Assembly (NCBI GenBank): GCA_003118195.1
Contig: BEXV01000312.1
Location: 101,270 to 151,155, forward strand
DNA length: 49,886 nt
From: Hemicentrotus pulcherrimus
Lineage: Eukaryota > Echinodermata > Echinoidea > Camarodonta > Strongylocentrotidae
Direction: 5' to 3'
Positions 1 through 23,199 of the stretch are shown in pieces; within the stretch, counting starts at the first letter, position 1, and each line of letters begins with the position of its first letter. The notes below the pieces were generated by a model that did not search any database, was not told where the DNA came from, and saw nothing but the letters and a program-made list of their open reading frames with translations. Both the position numbers and the translations under genes were made by a program.

Positions 1-1130
1 ACAAGCTGATGTGCAGACACCCCCACCACAAGCTGATGTGTAGCTGGAGAGACATGCAGGCATGATAACCTTCAAGCTAACATTTGCAAGAACAGATCCC
101 GTAAGAATGATATTCAAGACCACAGCAATGATATGAAAACGAACTGTCTAGTTGCAGCTGCAGCAATACATAAAAGTGTAACTGATTTGCAGGAGCCTGT
201 ATCATAGATATGTGGACAAAAATTCTTTTAACACCGGCAAGTTCAGATGATCATGGAATTCGGGAGTAGAATTCTTTTTCTTGACCATCTGAAGTCAGCA
301 ATATGCTGCAGTGAACTTACAGAAAAATTTATCAATCAAGTGATCAAACTTGCTGATGAATGATTACTGTACTCTGTTTGGGACCAGTCATTATTGTGTG
401 AAGTTGTACACTGTAGGTTCAAGCTTCTGCATTGGACACTTGCATATCTAGAAGTGAAATAGGCACGTGATAGGATGCAGAAAGAATTATGAATGAAATC
501 GCTACATTACTCGTGGTGACCATATACCTCCAATACTTCCCTTGAGCAAAGACATTACACACAACATTTGTGTGCATGAATCTGATGACTGAATAACATT
601 ATTCAAATAATACACAGCAAAGGTGATGTTTTATTTGTTTCATAACATGATTTTACTAATGACTGGTCATTAGTAAAATTATGTGTTTGGGTGAAAGAGT
701 TGATTAGGATCTGCTTCATCATCTCATAATAAGTGTTAAGCATGTACAGACATTTGTATGAAGTGCCACATGAATCAAGATCATTATGCACTGGTAAATC
801 TCCACACCATTATATTTTATTGATGTGTTGATAGGTACAAAAATACAAAGCATTGTCTGATTAAAAACCTGCCACAGCATATACCTTGGCAGATTACCAT
901 GGCATGTGTGAATAAGCCTTTTTGTATAGTGACTCACTGGCCTTTACTGATGGAGGTACCTTACTCATATTACATTGTATTGACAATTTAAAAAGACCTT
1001 CATGTCTTGTGAACTTGCGTCATGATTTTTTGATAAATTACAAGGTAAAGTAAATATGTTGTGTGGTATGCATTCAAAGAGATTACCCTTTTGAAGAAAA
1101 TTTACAGTAACTCAGCTCAAGTGTGTTATT
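1..1130. other. Non-coding stretch, no gene recognised
   Basis: The frames here are short and resemble no protein I know. The 13-mer acaagctgatgtg occurs twice (1-13 and 28-40) as a small direct repeat. It may be intergenic or the 3' part of a gene whose exons lie before the window. Confidence 0.4.
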
Positions 1131-1133
1131 AGC

Positions 1134-1403
1134 ATGTGGGCAGGTCCAAGCTATTTGGATTGTGACGTACGTGACATTGAGAGACTTTAAACAAGAAATA
1201 ACAACAGATGAAATTATTTATATGGCTATCTTTTGGTATGAGTCTGTGGCAATTATGAGCTAGTTCATTTGTGGAAAGCTTTAGTTCTGACCAATTTTAT
1301 AATTAATTTTGAATTTAATTAAGGTGCTGCGTGACGTACGGGATGCTGTGGCTGTCTCTGAATGTCCCGTATGTCACAATCCAAATGCTTGGACCTGCCC
1401 ATG
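1134..1403. repeat. Imperfect inverted repeat with nested hairpin
   Basis: The arm at 1134-1184 is repeated as its reverse complement, with a few mismatches, at 1354-1403; both arms carry the block for ttggacctgccca and tcacaatccaaat. A second hairpin lies at the right arm: 1331-1343 (gtgacgtacggga) pairs with 1365-1377 (tcccgtatgtcac) with one mismatch and a 21-base loop. A decayed inverted-repeat transposable element is the simplest reading. A 114-codon open frame runs through the region (1309-1653) but resembles nothing I recognise and is probably chance. Confidence 0.6.
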
Positions 1404-1656
1404 TATAGAAATTTGCAGTAGCACTTTATATGCATTTTGCAGCATATTGCAAATGGAGTATGTTAAATATACATTCTTGCCCATTGAAGAACATGCATTG
1501 CCAAATGAGATGCACATCTACACATCTTCCTCTATAGAAATTGTCAAGATGTTGAAAAGATACAATGATTTGTCACAAACATTAAATTTATGTGAGGTAA
1601 CAGTATATACAGTGTTTGTTTGTTTACTCTTTCTGAAAGCAACATCTGAATAAAGT

Positions 1657-1729
1657 GCAATGCTAGTTAGATTAACACGAGAGCCCTCATGTGCTGACAG
1701 AAGGACTCTGTCAGTCTAGCTAGCATTGC
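1657..1729. repeat. Two-tier stem-loop
   Basis: The outer arms gcaatgctagttaga (1657-1671) and tctagctagcattgc (1715-1729) pair over 15 positions with one G-T. Stacked directly on the right arm is an inner hairpin, ctgacag (1694-1700) with ctgtcag (1708-1714) and a 7-base loop. Function is unknown; a relic of a small inverted-repeat element is likely. Confidence 0.5.
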
Positions 1730-4700
1730 TCCAGCCGGTTTTCATAGAAAGGCTGGTATTATGTGTACCTTCCGGCAGCCAATGACAGCCTGTTACCATG
1801 CCCCATTGTTTATTGAGCTTCTGCTTATATTGTCTGATTTCAGCATCCTGTTCATCCTTGCCATTTACTGTGATGAGTGCAAGATGAAAAGCTTTAGTAT
1901 GTTTCTATTCGTTGCTGTTTTTTTTAAATAATATTGCATTTTAATCCTAGTTCTCTTGGACAGTGTGGACTGTGCACAGGTTGAAATGGATATGAAATTC
2001 TAGTAGATATGTGAAGACTGTCTGATGAGTTTAACATTCATAAAGTTTAAAGGAATGAGTAATTTTGATTAATAATTGCCTGTTAAAAATACTATTTTAT
2101 TCTTAATCAATACTCTGTATTATTTTGAACACAATTTGTATTTATTGAAAGGGAGATGTTTACCAGTTTTCATGTGCAGAAGTTTATAATTCCCTGACAC
2201 CAGACCTGGATGAAATACCATGTACAAGTCTCACACACAGCATACCCGTAGTCCAATCAAGAAATACCATCAGTCTCTCAGAGAGTCTTTGGTTGAGGGC
2301 AATGTAAGATAGTGACTTTTTATAAGGGGTGGTTAATGTAACATGCAGTTCATTACATAATGCCTGTTGGTTGTAAAGCTGAAGGCTAATCCTGGTGATT
2401 GACAACACCTGTTAGCAGTTAAACATCCAAATGGTGTCAAATTCCCCATGACAGCCTACTACTATGCATCTTTAAACCTTCCATTTTTTTAGCAGCATGT
2501 CACACTTATTGTGATATTAAAAGTTTAGTCTAAAAGTATCTCTCTGTTTCTTCCTTGCAAAGGTATGGGTACCGGTACGTAAGATGTACAAAGACAAATT
2601 TATCAATAAATCAAAGAATGAAAACCCTACTAAATGTCAATCTTTAAGAAAAGGGGTTGAACTTGGTAGAAGTATACATAAGTATAAACAATCATGCATG
2701 TTGCTACATGAATCTACATGTAGTTTAAATGGTAGAGTTAAAAAATCATTGGTGGCAAACCCCCTTATTGCTCTAGTTTTTTTGTGGCTTATTAGAATGT
2801 GCTGACAAATATTATGAAAATCCGACTTGCCTGTCTTGTGAAAAACACAACTTATGTCTCATGCTTTTTGTAAATCATTAATGTCTAATTGACAACAGTT
2901 AATCAATGCATGTCTGTAATTGAACTAATAAAGCTTTCTTGGAATGTAAAAATCATTCATCAATAAAATTTGAAAGAAATCTATTCTTATTTTTTAACTG
3001 AGTGTGTCTTATTATTGAGATGATGGAGGGAAATATTGTTGTGTAATATGCTCATATTATCAGAAAGGGAAACACACAGATGAAGAAAACATTTCACCTG
3101 TTGGCTTAAAACTACTATTACATCATAATTCCTGGAATAATAGAGCAAATATTGAAAAGGGATATGTTGTGTTTTCCTTATTGTTGATATAAATCAGTAT
3201 CTTGATCATTATTCTCTTACCTCCCAAATTGAGCTGTCATGTAGTTCTAATGATATGAAATCCAAATTCCTTGGCAACTGAAAGACAATAAAACTGAGAA
3301 CAATGTCGGTTCACTCTACATCGATGTGAACTTAATCACCAACTGGTCAACCACTGACATTCAATATATTCTTTAGAAAGTAATGAATACCTCAAAGTAA
3401 TATGTGTGGCAGGTTTAGCTTGACCTGATAATCCTTTCAAATTGGCTTCTATTGAAGTCTAAATCGGCTGTTCTGCTTATAAAGAGAGATCAGCCAGCAA
3501 ACTGCATTGTTCCTAAGTTCAAAGCCCTTTTCTCTGAATATTGATTGCTTAAACATATTAGATGAGAGTGGGTTCTGCCTAACTTTGCAAGAAGAATGAC
3601 ATCTTGTTGGATGTTTTAGTATATCTAGTGTAAGAAATGTATACCTAGTCTGAAATGTTATCCTTTCATAAAAAAAGTGCTGGTTTTCAGGTGATAGGTT
3701 ACATGTGACAGTATAAGGTTCATTTCAACATGAGGCTGTTAAAATGACAAAAGATATGTATTCAACCAACGATAAGTTGAATTGAAAATTCTAAGGAATG
3801 AACCTGCATGGCTAAATACTATACTGAATACCTAAAAAGAGGTAAACATCATGCTAACATATTGGATGAGCAAATTGATAGACTACAAGTTTGCATGTGA
3901 GAATACCGGGGGTACTTATTTTGTAAAAAAGACTGGTCAGAGAAATGTTGGGAAAATGGGTATGAAGTATTGATTAATATAGGGTATCAAAACAATAGCA
4001 AAGAACAATATTTTTTAAACAACAATCTATTTCTTTATTTTCAAAGTTTCAAACTGTCTCAACCTTATTCTTTTAGGGGGGGGGTGCCTTCAAATTGTGT
4101 GACACAAATTTACCCTCTTTTGTTCACTTTGATTTACATTAGTTTAATCAAAGCAACAAATAAACAATATATCTATACTGAAACTAGACATGATTACATT
4201 TTTTTTTCTTTTATTGATAGATATAGCATGAGCCCATAAAATTACCCCCACCTGTTCAAAGTAGATATTATAACATCAACCTAAAACAATTAACAGTCAT
4301 CCCCACTCTATGGGCTGGTTGAAAATAAGTACATGTATAAATAAAAATAAAAATAAAGAATGATATAAAACTGTGAACACTGAACCCAAGTATGCAAGCG
4401 TCTTTGGATGCTTCAGATTAGTCTGTAAGCCCAGACTCTAATTTGACTCTTTATACCACCATTCATATTAAAAGCCTTGAGCAGAACGAGTACCGGTATA
4501 TGTCAGTTTCTGGCTGTGTCAGCCTAGCTGTATAGTGCAGACACTGTTATGTTCAATGGCTGACAAAGGTTTGTGCCTGTAATCAGGGTATGTGAGTTAG
4601 CATCAGGTAGTCGATTGAGAGTGTATTTAAACTTGCAAAACCTTTTTACAAAAGTAATGATATGTAAAGCACATAATTTGACTATTACAACATGGAACAT

Positions 4701-5118
4701 ATACAAGTAAAATATGATATTTGTTTGTGATTATTACACTTGAAAGGCTTAATTGTGTGCTGCCAATGGCATAGACATTGAGGGGGTTTGGCTACCAGGG
4801 AATGGTCCTATTAGAATAGAAGGATCAAATGCAAGCAGAACAAAATATTATGCTCGAGGCTAGGATTGAAGAGGAATGATGTAAAAGGGGTTGTAGTGTC
4901 TTCTTTTCTATGTTTTATTTCATTCTGTACCTTTTCCTCCTTTAAATCATAATTTTGTTTCATTCATTTTTCCTTTCTTTTCATCATATTGGGATGGGGG
5001 GCTGGGGTGGCCCTGGCCCATCTATACCCCTCTGCTATAATACAGCGATTGAAGCTACTAGGAGACATGATTTTTGTATATTTTTGTATTACGTGATTAC
5101 CTGGACTACCCTATAATT
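1730..5118. other. AT-rich non-coding stretch
   Basis: No coding exon is recognisable. Poly(A)-signal-like AATAAA occurs at 2927-2932 on the + strand, so a transcript starting before the window could end here, but no exon supports this. 4342-4365 is a short run of AAATA repeats. Confidence 0.4.
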
Positions 5119-5385
5119 GCCAATGACTTTACTCATTATCATTATTATTATACATGTACAATCAACACCGTTCTTTAAAAAAATTGTAATACATACCGGT
5201 GCATATTATGAATTTGATACAATTAAGCCAACAAATGATCAAAAAATTAAGAAAAGGAAACTTCCTTTTCTTTCGTTATGATTTGATGGCAATCAGTCAT
5301 ACTTGACTATTGTTGCCAATGACTTAACTCGTTGCCAATGACTTTACTTGTTATTATTATTATTATTATACAATCAACACCAGAA
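5119..5385. repeat. Short dispersed direct repeat with TTA microsatellite
   Basis: The motif tgccaatgactttact followed by a (TTA)n stretch and caatcaacacc occurs at about 5119-5170 and again at about 5333-5381. A third partial start (tgccaatgactta) lies at 5315. The second copy has a longer TTA run (about 5350-5370). It looks like a small local duplication. Confidence 0.6.
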
Positions 5386-5528
5386 AGAAAAACGAGGAAA
5401 TGAAAAAGAAAGAAACAAAAAAAAAATAGCCACTAATCGTCCTACGGAAAGAATCACGACCATCAGTCGGTATAGAAAACATGTTGGTAAAGCAGCACTA
5501 ATAATTTTACGTAGTACGGTAATTTTCC

Positions 5529-5717
5529 ATGAATGACCTTCAGCTTCCAGTGCTAGTGACGTTTAGTGAAGCAGTCGCGCAAAAAGCCAGGAACAGAGAC
5601 ATTATTTTTTTACTTCGTTCTGATTATACAATTTATCTTTCAAATACGTGCATGGATGTAGAAGATCAGAAAACTTTCCACGATTCTACTAGGCTCCATT
5701 TTGCACGGTACTAATAG
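5529..5717 (+). other. Candidate non-coding first exon end (splice donor) upstream of DPP gene
   Basis: A consensus donor, ATAG followed by GTAAGT, lies at 5714-5723, so an exon could end at 5717. The next good + strand acceptor with a pyrimidine tract is at 9105-9106, in front of the DPP8/9 start codon. Joining the two as 5' UTR is inference from splice-site quality alone. A short GC-rich patch (5760-5840) with a 14-base G run (5825-5838) follows. Confidence 0.25.
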
Positions 5718-5824
5718 GTAAGTCAAACATGAAACAAATAGTCTCGGAAAGAAGACATGTCGCTTTACTGAGTCGAACACCGGGCTGCTGAGCTGCCGTC
5801 TTGAACGGGCTGGCGCGGCGTTGC

Positions 5825-5838
5825 GGGGGGGGGGGGGG
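5825..5838. repeat. Poly-G run (14 G)
   Basis: An uninterrupted run of 14 G sits inside an otherwise AT-rich area. The length may be inexact for technical reasons. Confidence 0.8.
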
Positions 5839-5839
5839 A

Positions 5840-7043
5840 CCAAAACATTACTACCAAAACAAAACTCAAAAGCTAAGCCCTTTGTTTCAAAGACTGAAAT
5901 ATCATAAATCATACACGTCTGGCAAACTTTTTTTTTATTTGATCTGGTCTTTAATATTCTGTACATCTTATTGAATTGTTGAGAGAATCAAGAAGGACAA
6001 ATCAAGTCAAAATTGAGTCTCTACATGCGATGCGTTGTGTAATTTTTGTTCGATGATCAACCAAATATTATTTTCATACATGTAACTTTACATCGATAGA
6101 TCTATGGTGGGAAAACAGTACCAGAAGCTGTACTTATGTTTGTATTTATTTTTTAAAGAACATTTTTCAAATCTATTACTTCAGGAGTGCAGTAATTCTA
6201 GATAGTCTAGAGTCAAGTGTTGACTTCTCGTAATTGAGAATGCAAGTTAGAAGTCTAGGTCTACAGGAAAATATTGGGGCATTGGAGTTAAGTACAACTA
6301 CAAGTTTACCGACATCCCATTAAAATGAGTGTAAGTCGAACATGTCAATGGGATGTTATCAAGCTTTTAATTTAAAAAAAACAGTTTTGTGAAGCAATGC
6401 TCAGAGCTTTAGGTATTTACAACTCATATTCATAAAATATTTTAGTCGATATTGATCCCGATGGTAATTTTGTTTGTGCTGTAAAAAAGCTTTTATCAAC
6501 ATTTTTCTTCAAATTGTATTGGTCAATTAATTAATAAGCTCTCTACTGTATTGAATAAATGCTAACTTTAATTTTGTGTTTGATTACTGTAAATTTCACC
6601 ATGTTTTTTTAATTTAAAATTCATTTTTTAAACAATCATAATGAAGCAATCGTGTATGAAAATCGTTTATAAATCCTTTTGAGCAATCCAAGTTGATTTG
6701 TTTGTTTTTCATTTTTTCTCTTAAGTTTTGCTTATTGTACATGCTGCTTTGCAAAAAGACTTATCTGTATTTGAATTAAGCGCTTAGCTTAATAGCCTGA
6801 CTTCTTGGATTATGTTATAAGACGAATTTTAAAGTTTGCTCCAATGTCCAATTTATAGGAAATATTTGAAAACTAAATTTTGGATGTAATATAGCCACCT
6901 GAAATAAATTAAACTGATTTACAACATCTGAAATGTGTACTATGTTAATTTAAGAACCAACAAAAAAGTGAACCCTCAGTAATTCTCTTTCATAACAAAG
7001 ATAGAAGGAATCAATTTTTTAATGCTAATATTTAAATTAGACA
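5840..7043. other. AT-rich non-coding stretch
   Basis: No exon, RNA gene or recognisable mobile element is seen. Confidence 0.4.
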
Positions 7044-7289
7044 ATCCATCATTGTAAGATGTAAACTTTTTTTCTGAATTTCGTCTGAACATTTGAGGCC
7101 ATCGTAGTAGGGTGTCTGGACGATTTTTCAATCTTCAATTTGGGATTGTTTTCATCATTTTTTTTCGTGTGAATAAAAAATGTAATCAGATCCACTAATA
7201 CATTTCAAATTTCAAGACTCACCGATGTTTCTATCAAAAGATACAGCCCCTCCAAAACTCTGCAATATTCATAGCATTTTGGTCAGATT

Positions 7290-7500
7290 CGACGAAGAAG
7301 ACGTAAACGCAGAGTTATGTTGTTTTGCTAAATTTAGCCAAACAGCTCCATCACGCAATATACATGTGTACGCTATGCATACACATGCATATTGCGCGAT
7401 GTTGCTAAGCTGAATGCGCAACTTCAGCACGTTGTCTCCGCGATATCGCCTTTGACTATAACGTGTATTCACTTCCGGATTTGAGAGCGCGATCTGCTAG
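7290..7500. promoter_or_regulatory. Possible promoter patch with ETS-type motif (copy 1; repeated in copy 2)
   Basis: This is locally CpG-richer than its surroundings and ends with acttccggat (7471-7480), the core of ETS-factor sites common in TATA-less promoters. The same motif is at 8476-8485 in copy 2. A hairpin lies at 7354-7396. The place, about 0.5 kb before the first coding exon of the DPP gene in copy 1, suits a promoter, but no start site can be seen, so this is inference. Confidence 0.25.
7354..7396. repeat. Palindromic hairpin in copy 1 (equivalent at 8359-8401)
   Basis: The arms 7354-7372 and 7378-7396 pair at 17 of 19 positions around a 5-base loop. The matching hairpin in copy 2 (8359-8401) pairs at 16 of 19. 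One base pair differs in both partners between the copies: T-A at 7367/7383 and C-G at 8372/8388. Confidence 0.7.
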
Positions 7501-7983
7501 CCATACCTAAATACCTAAATTGAGGAAAAAAGGAAAGATATCTTGCACAGACTTTTGAAAGGAATTATGTTCGACAAATGAAGATATGATTCTTTTTAAT
7601 AATGTTTTTCCTCTGTCGTGACATTGATTTTGCTAATTGTATAAGCTAAACATGCATGTACATACATGTATGTTTGTAAATCAGGGGTATGCCTAAATTT
7701 TCTGGAGCATGAAATGGAATACTAGACATTATTTACCTTTTTTTTTTGATATATATCTCATTTCCCAACAGTGCCTAGTAGATACAATTTCACATGTGTA
7801 TAATATTTTACTCTCCCATCCAAACTTGGATGTTAGAAACAAGATAGATCAGGATAGAGAGAGCAAGACTGGTGACATGGGAATTTTTAGATCAAGATAC
7901 TTCTATTTTCTCATCACTGTGTAATGTGTATGTAACATTGGTCAATCTCTATTGATGTCTATACAGCTGAAAAGTCCAAGACC

Positions 7984-8046
7984 ATGGCAACCGGCCCAAC
8001 CACATCCACCTTTCCAGAATCAAACCCACCCTTCAACCAAGGCCTA
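7984..8046 (+). pseudogene. Truncated copy of DPP8/9 first coding exon
   Basis: The ATG at 7984 opens the same 21 codons as the real first coding exon at 9314, with an identical peptide where they overlap (MATGPTTSTFPESNPPFNQG). It is cut off by the N at 8047. It is best read as the other allele of the exon truncated at an assembly join, not as a separate gene. Confidence 0.8.
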
Positions 8047-8489
8047 NATCCATCATTGTAAGATGTAAACTTTTTTTCTGAATTTCGTCTGAACATTTGA
8101 GGCCATCGTAGTAGGGTGTCTGGACGATTTTTCAATCTTCAACTTGGGATTGTTTTCATCATTTTTTTTGTGTGTGAATAAAAAAGGTAATCAGATCGAC
8201 TAATACATTTCAAATTTCAAGACTCACCGATGTTTCTATCAAAAGATACAGCCCCTCCAAAACTCTGCAATATTCGTAGCATTTTGGTCAGATTCGACGA
8301 AAAAGACGTAAACGCAGAGTTATGTTGTTTTGCTAAATTTAGCCAAACATCTCCATCTCGCAATATGCATGCGTACACTATGCATACGCATGCATATCGC
8401 GCGATGTTGCTAAGCTAAATGCGCAACTTGAGCACGTTGTCTCCGCGATATCGCCTTTGACTATAACGTGTATTCACTTCCGGATTTGA

Positions 8490-8838
8490 GAGCGCGAGTT
8501 GGCTCAGTCGGTAAAGCGTCCGTCTGTCGAACCAAAGATCCCGGGTTCGACTCCCACCCAGGCGGATGACTAAAGCATGCGTTGTGTGTTAACGTGCCCC
8601 TTCCCTTGTTCATAGATGCAGGTTATGTCAAGTGGAAAACACTCTGTCCCTCGGATAGGACGTTAAATGGAGGCCCCGTGTAGAGAAGAGTCACTACCTT
8701 TGCACGTTAAGAACCCACTGCACTATTCGAATAAGAGTAGGGGGAAACCCCGGTGTAGTGGTCCACCTGCACACACCCCCAGTATAGTACGATAATACTC
8801 TGTAGAGAGGTCTGTACTCAAAAGGAAGAAGAAGAAGA
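8490..8838 (+). mobile_element. tRNA-derived SINE
   Basis: The 5' end is tRNA-like and carries both RNA polymerase III internal promoter boxes: box A tggctcagtcgg (8500-8511) and box B ggttcgactcc (8544-8554), each a full match to the consensus. About 270 bases of non-tRNA body follow, including a GACGTTAAA-type block (8661-8669) that I associate with marine invertebrate SINEs. It ends in a (GAA)n-like tail (8824-8838). It is absent from the equivalent place in copy 1, where about 19 unrelated bases (7493-7511) stand instead, so the junction is not a simple target-site duplication. Family name not assigned. The 67-codon frame on the - strand inside it is not a gene. Confidence 0.85.
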
Positions 8839-9106
8839 TACCTAAATTGAGGAAAAAAGGAAAGATGTCTTGCACAGAATTTTGAAAGGAATTATGTTTG
8901 ACAAATGAAGATATGATTCTTTTCACTAATGTTTTTCCTCTGTCGTGACATTGATTTTGCTAATTGTAAAAGCTAAACATGCATGTACATAGTACATGTA
9001 TGTTTGTAAATCAGGGGTACATGTATGCCTAAATTTCCAGGAGCATGAAATGGAATACCAGACATTATTTACCTTTTTTTCTGATATATATTTAATTTCC
9101 CAACAG

Positions 9107-9313
9107 TGCCTAGTAGATGCAATTTCACATGTGTATAATATTTTACTCTCCCATCCAAACTTGGATGTTAGAAACAAGATAGATCAGGATAGAGAGAGAG
9201 CCAGACAGGGGACACAGGAAATTTTAGATTAAGATTCTTCTATTTTCTCATCACTGTGTATGTAACATTGCTCACTCTTTATCGATGTCTATAAAGCTGA
9301 AAAGTCCAAGACC
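9107..9313 (+). other. Probable 5' UTR part of the first coding exon of the DPP gene
   Basis: A pyrimidine-rich tract and CAG acceptor end at 9106 (ttaatttcccaacag). The stretch to the ATG has an in-frame stop (TAA at 9263-9265), so the protein cannot extend further upstream in this exon. The acceptor choice is inference. Confidence 0.4.
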
Positions 9314-20961
<11,648 letters not shown>

Positions 20962-23090
20962 AGACCGTCACTATTTTTTTGTTCTTACATATGTTATCTT
21001 TGCAGCTGTGGTACTGATAAGAATAGCAAATGATTATTATGTAGAAGTCTGTACATCTCAATGCTGCTAGCATGGCCAATACCACGAGACAGCATCACCC
21101 TGATCATCTTGTTGCCATACCGATGACGACAATGATGACTTTGGTGATAATGATGATGATTGTCTGAAAAAATATTTCTTCAGCAATTTGAATCTCTTAT
21201 GTTTAAGTCCTGTAATTAGTAGTGCTACCTATGTATTTACTATGCAGACTTACCTATATGGACTTGAATGTTATGTAGATATATGTAGAGGCAAATAGAT
21301 ATTCACCAATCTTATTCATGAACTCTTGAATGATATATCACATTGAACAGGCTTTCATGCATGGTGAAAATATAGTCCATGAAAAATGTTCTAATTTCTG
21401 TTATGGATCTTTGATATATAAAGATTAGATATGATCAAAAGCCCAAGAGTAGAAAGTGTAGACTCCAATTTCCATCGAGATATGTAGTATCAGTGAAACC
21501 TAGTCACTGTCCGGATTATGAAAGAAAACAAAGCTGCTAAACTTCATGGTACTAATGTTAAAAAACAATCATTTCATGTCATATATTTTTATGGAAGCTG
21601 ATTTTTTTTTCTTCAGCATATAGATGGCAAATTGAAAATGAACCCAATTATTCTCACAATTGAATATTTACCATTAATTGAATATATACACTGAAGAGAG
21701 CGCCGATGCAATTTGTCAAATATTTCAGAAGCTTGTTATTGACATTCGAACTCAAATGGTACTATAACCACCATTTATCATGTAGTATTGAATATTATGT
21801 TCCATAGGCCAGTGCAGGGTTGTGTGTAGAAGGGTATAGTCTTATGTATTCTTTCTCTAGAGGGGCTTTTAAGGAGAATGGAATGGACACATAGTCAATT
21901 AGGGTTGATCAGAAGAAAAGGACTTATTCAACACTAATTGGGATTAGTGGAATTAGAAGATGGTGTTTTGTTTTAGTTGCTCCTGATTTGAGGAGAGATA
22001 TATGAGTAGACTATTCTTGAATTATCACTTACAATGCCAAAATTCTCAACTTGAACAGAAGTTGGTCTAAGAAATATTTGCTTATTTTTCTCACATTTGG
22101 ACAAAACTTTGTATTAAAAGCATCTCTTCTTGTTGTAATAGGACTACTTTTGTGCAATCTCTACTTTTGCACTTTTATGAAACTAGCTGGAACACACTTC
22201 ATCTCTTTCTCCTCTTTTCATGTAGCTATTTAGTAAACAAACAAAAAAGAAAGAAGAGAAGTATTCATTTAAGAATGGTTTGTTTGATGATGTATCAAAA
22301 GTTATAGAAGATGGAAAATAATATAGCATTGCTGCCCAAAAAATGCAATTCAAGTGTTCTTTTTTGCCAAAAGAGTGTATGTATTTGAAGACTTTGCTTT
22401 TTACAATCCTTTTTACCTGTAATATTATTGCTTACTTATAGAGGCTTGTATGCTTTTATGATTTTAATTTACATTCTGCAAAATTGTTGAATATTCATGC
22501 ACTTTTTCCAGAGATATCTATCATGGAATCTGAAAGAGATTTTATTGTAAATTTGGAGAGAAAAAAGAAGTAACAAATGTTGTTTTATTGAAATATGTGG
22601 CAATTTTTGAAAAAAATTATTCTTTAGAATCAGCTAGTTATTTCTGTATTTTAATTAATTTCTTTAATTGTTCCTCACAATTTTACCTAACCTCTCTTGT
22701 TTTTTAAATTAAAAACTGAAACTTGCAATATGTAAATTGAGATTGATTTTCATGACAAGGAACTTTTGTGATTTGCGAAAATTGAGCGTTTTTTCCATTG
22801 CGATTAAAGTATTTGATGGCATCAAACTTTCACTAATCTGAACCACTCATGATATTCATGAACATTTCATTGCAAGGGAAAGTTTGTAACTACTAAGAAA
22901 CTCTGTTGTATCAAACAATGCTCACTCAGTAATACAGAAGTGGTATACATTGGTTGTCAGAGGTACCATTCTATTTCTGAAAATGTTCATACTTAAAGTG
23001 AGACACTGTGTATATTGCATTAGCTATGAAATGCTTATATTATGAAAAAAAAATGCAAGTTTGTAAAATAAATGAAAGTATGTCATAGTT
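20962..23090 (+). other. Probable 3' UTR of the DPP gene
   Basis: About 2.1 kb without coding potential runs from the stop codon to the first convincing poly(A) signal, including a gatgat-rich stretch at 21122-21162. Extent is inferred. Confidence 0.55.
23067..23072 (+). terminator. Poly(A) signal AATAAA, probable 3' end of DPP transcript
   Basis: A canonical hexamer is followed within 40 bases by a GT-rich stretch (gttggtttgtggagg), the usual downstream element. A second AATAAA at 24402-24407 could be an alternative end. Confidence 0.5.
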
Positions 23091-23163
23091 TATATAACAT
23101 GTTGGTTTGTGGAGGGGTAACCAGAAAGATGAACAATTCTTATATGATTGATTGTTCTTTAAT

Positions 23164-23193
23164 CTAGATTCGAAAACGCCTGTTTTCGTCTAG
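23164..23193. repeat. Short hairpin after the DPP poly(A) signal
   Basis: ctaga/tctag (23164-23168, 23189-23193) and cgaaaac/gttttcg (23171-23177, 23182-23188) form two stacked stems with a 2-base bulge and a gcct loop. Confidence 0.5.
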
Positions 23194-23199
23194 TATGTG

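Larger units (their letters stand above)
7044..8046. repeat. Direct duplication, copy 1 (probable second allele)
   Basis: This segment matches 8048-9375 almost base for base apart from scattered substitutions (about 15 by eye in the first 450 aligned bases), small indels and a SINE present only in copy 2. It ends inside the first coding exon of the DPP gene, at the single N (8047), after which the sequence restarts at the point matching 7044. The break at an N and the allele-like divergence point to two haplotypes placed in series by assembly rather than a real tandem duplication. Confidence 0.85.

Noticed and set aside
1309..1653. 114-codon frame with several Cys (ECPVCHNPNAWTCPC), zinc-finger-like
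   Set aside because: Cys pairs fall inside the inverted repeat, no family resemblance, and no splice or promoter context.
7225..8418. Paired 62-codon frames in the two copies as a conserved small protein
   Set aside because: The two frames are the same segment duplicated, so their similarity is not independent evidence; changes between them include replacements and nothing recognisable is encoded.
8500..8570. Functional tRNA gene
   Set aside because: Boxes A and B are intact, but the segment continues into a SINE body with a GAA tail and lacks a proper acceptor stem closure.
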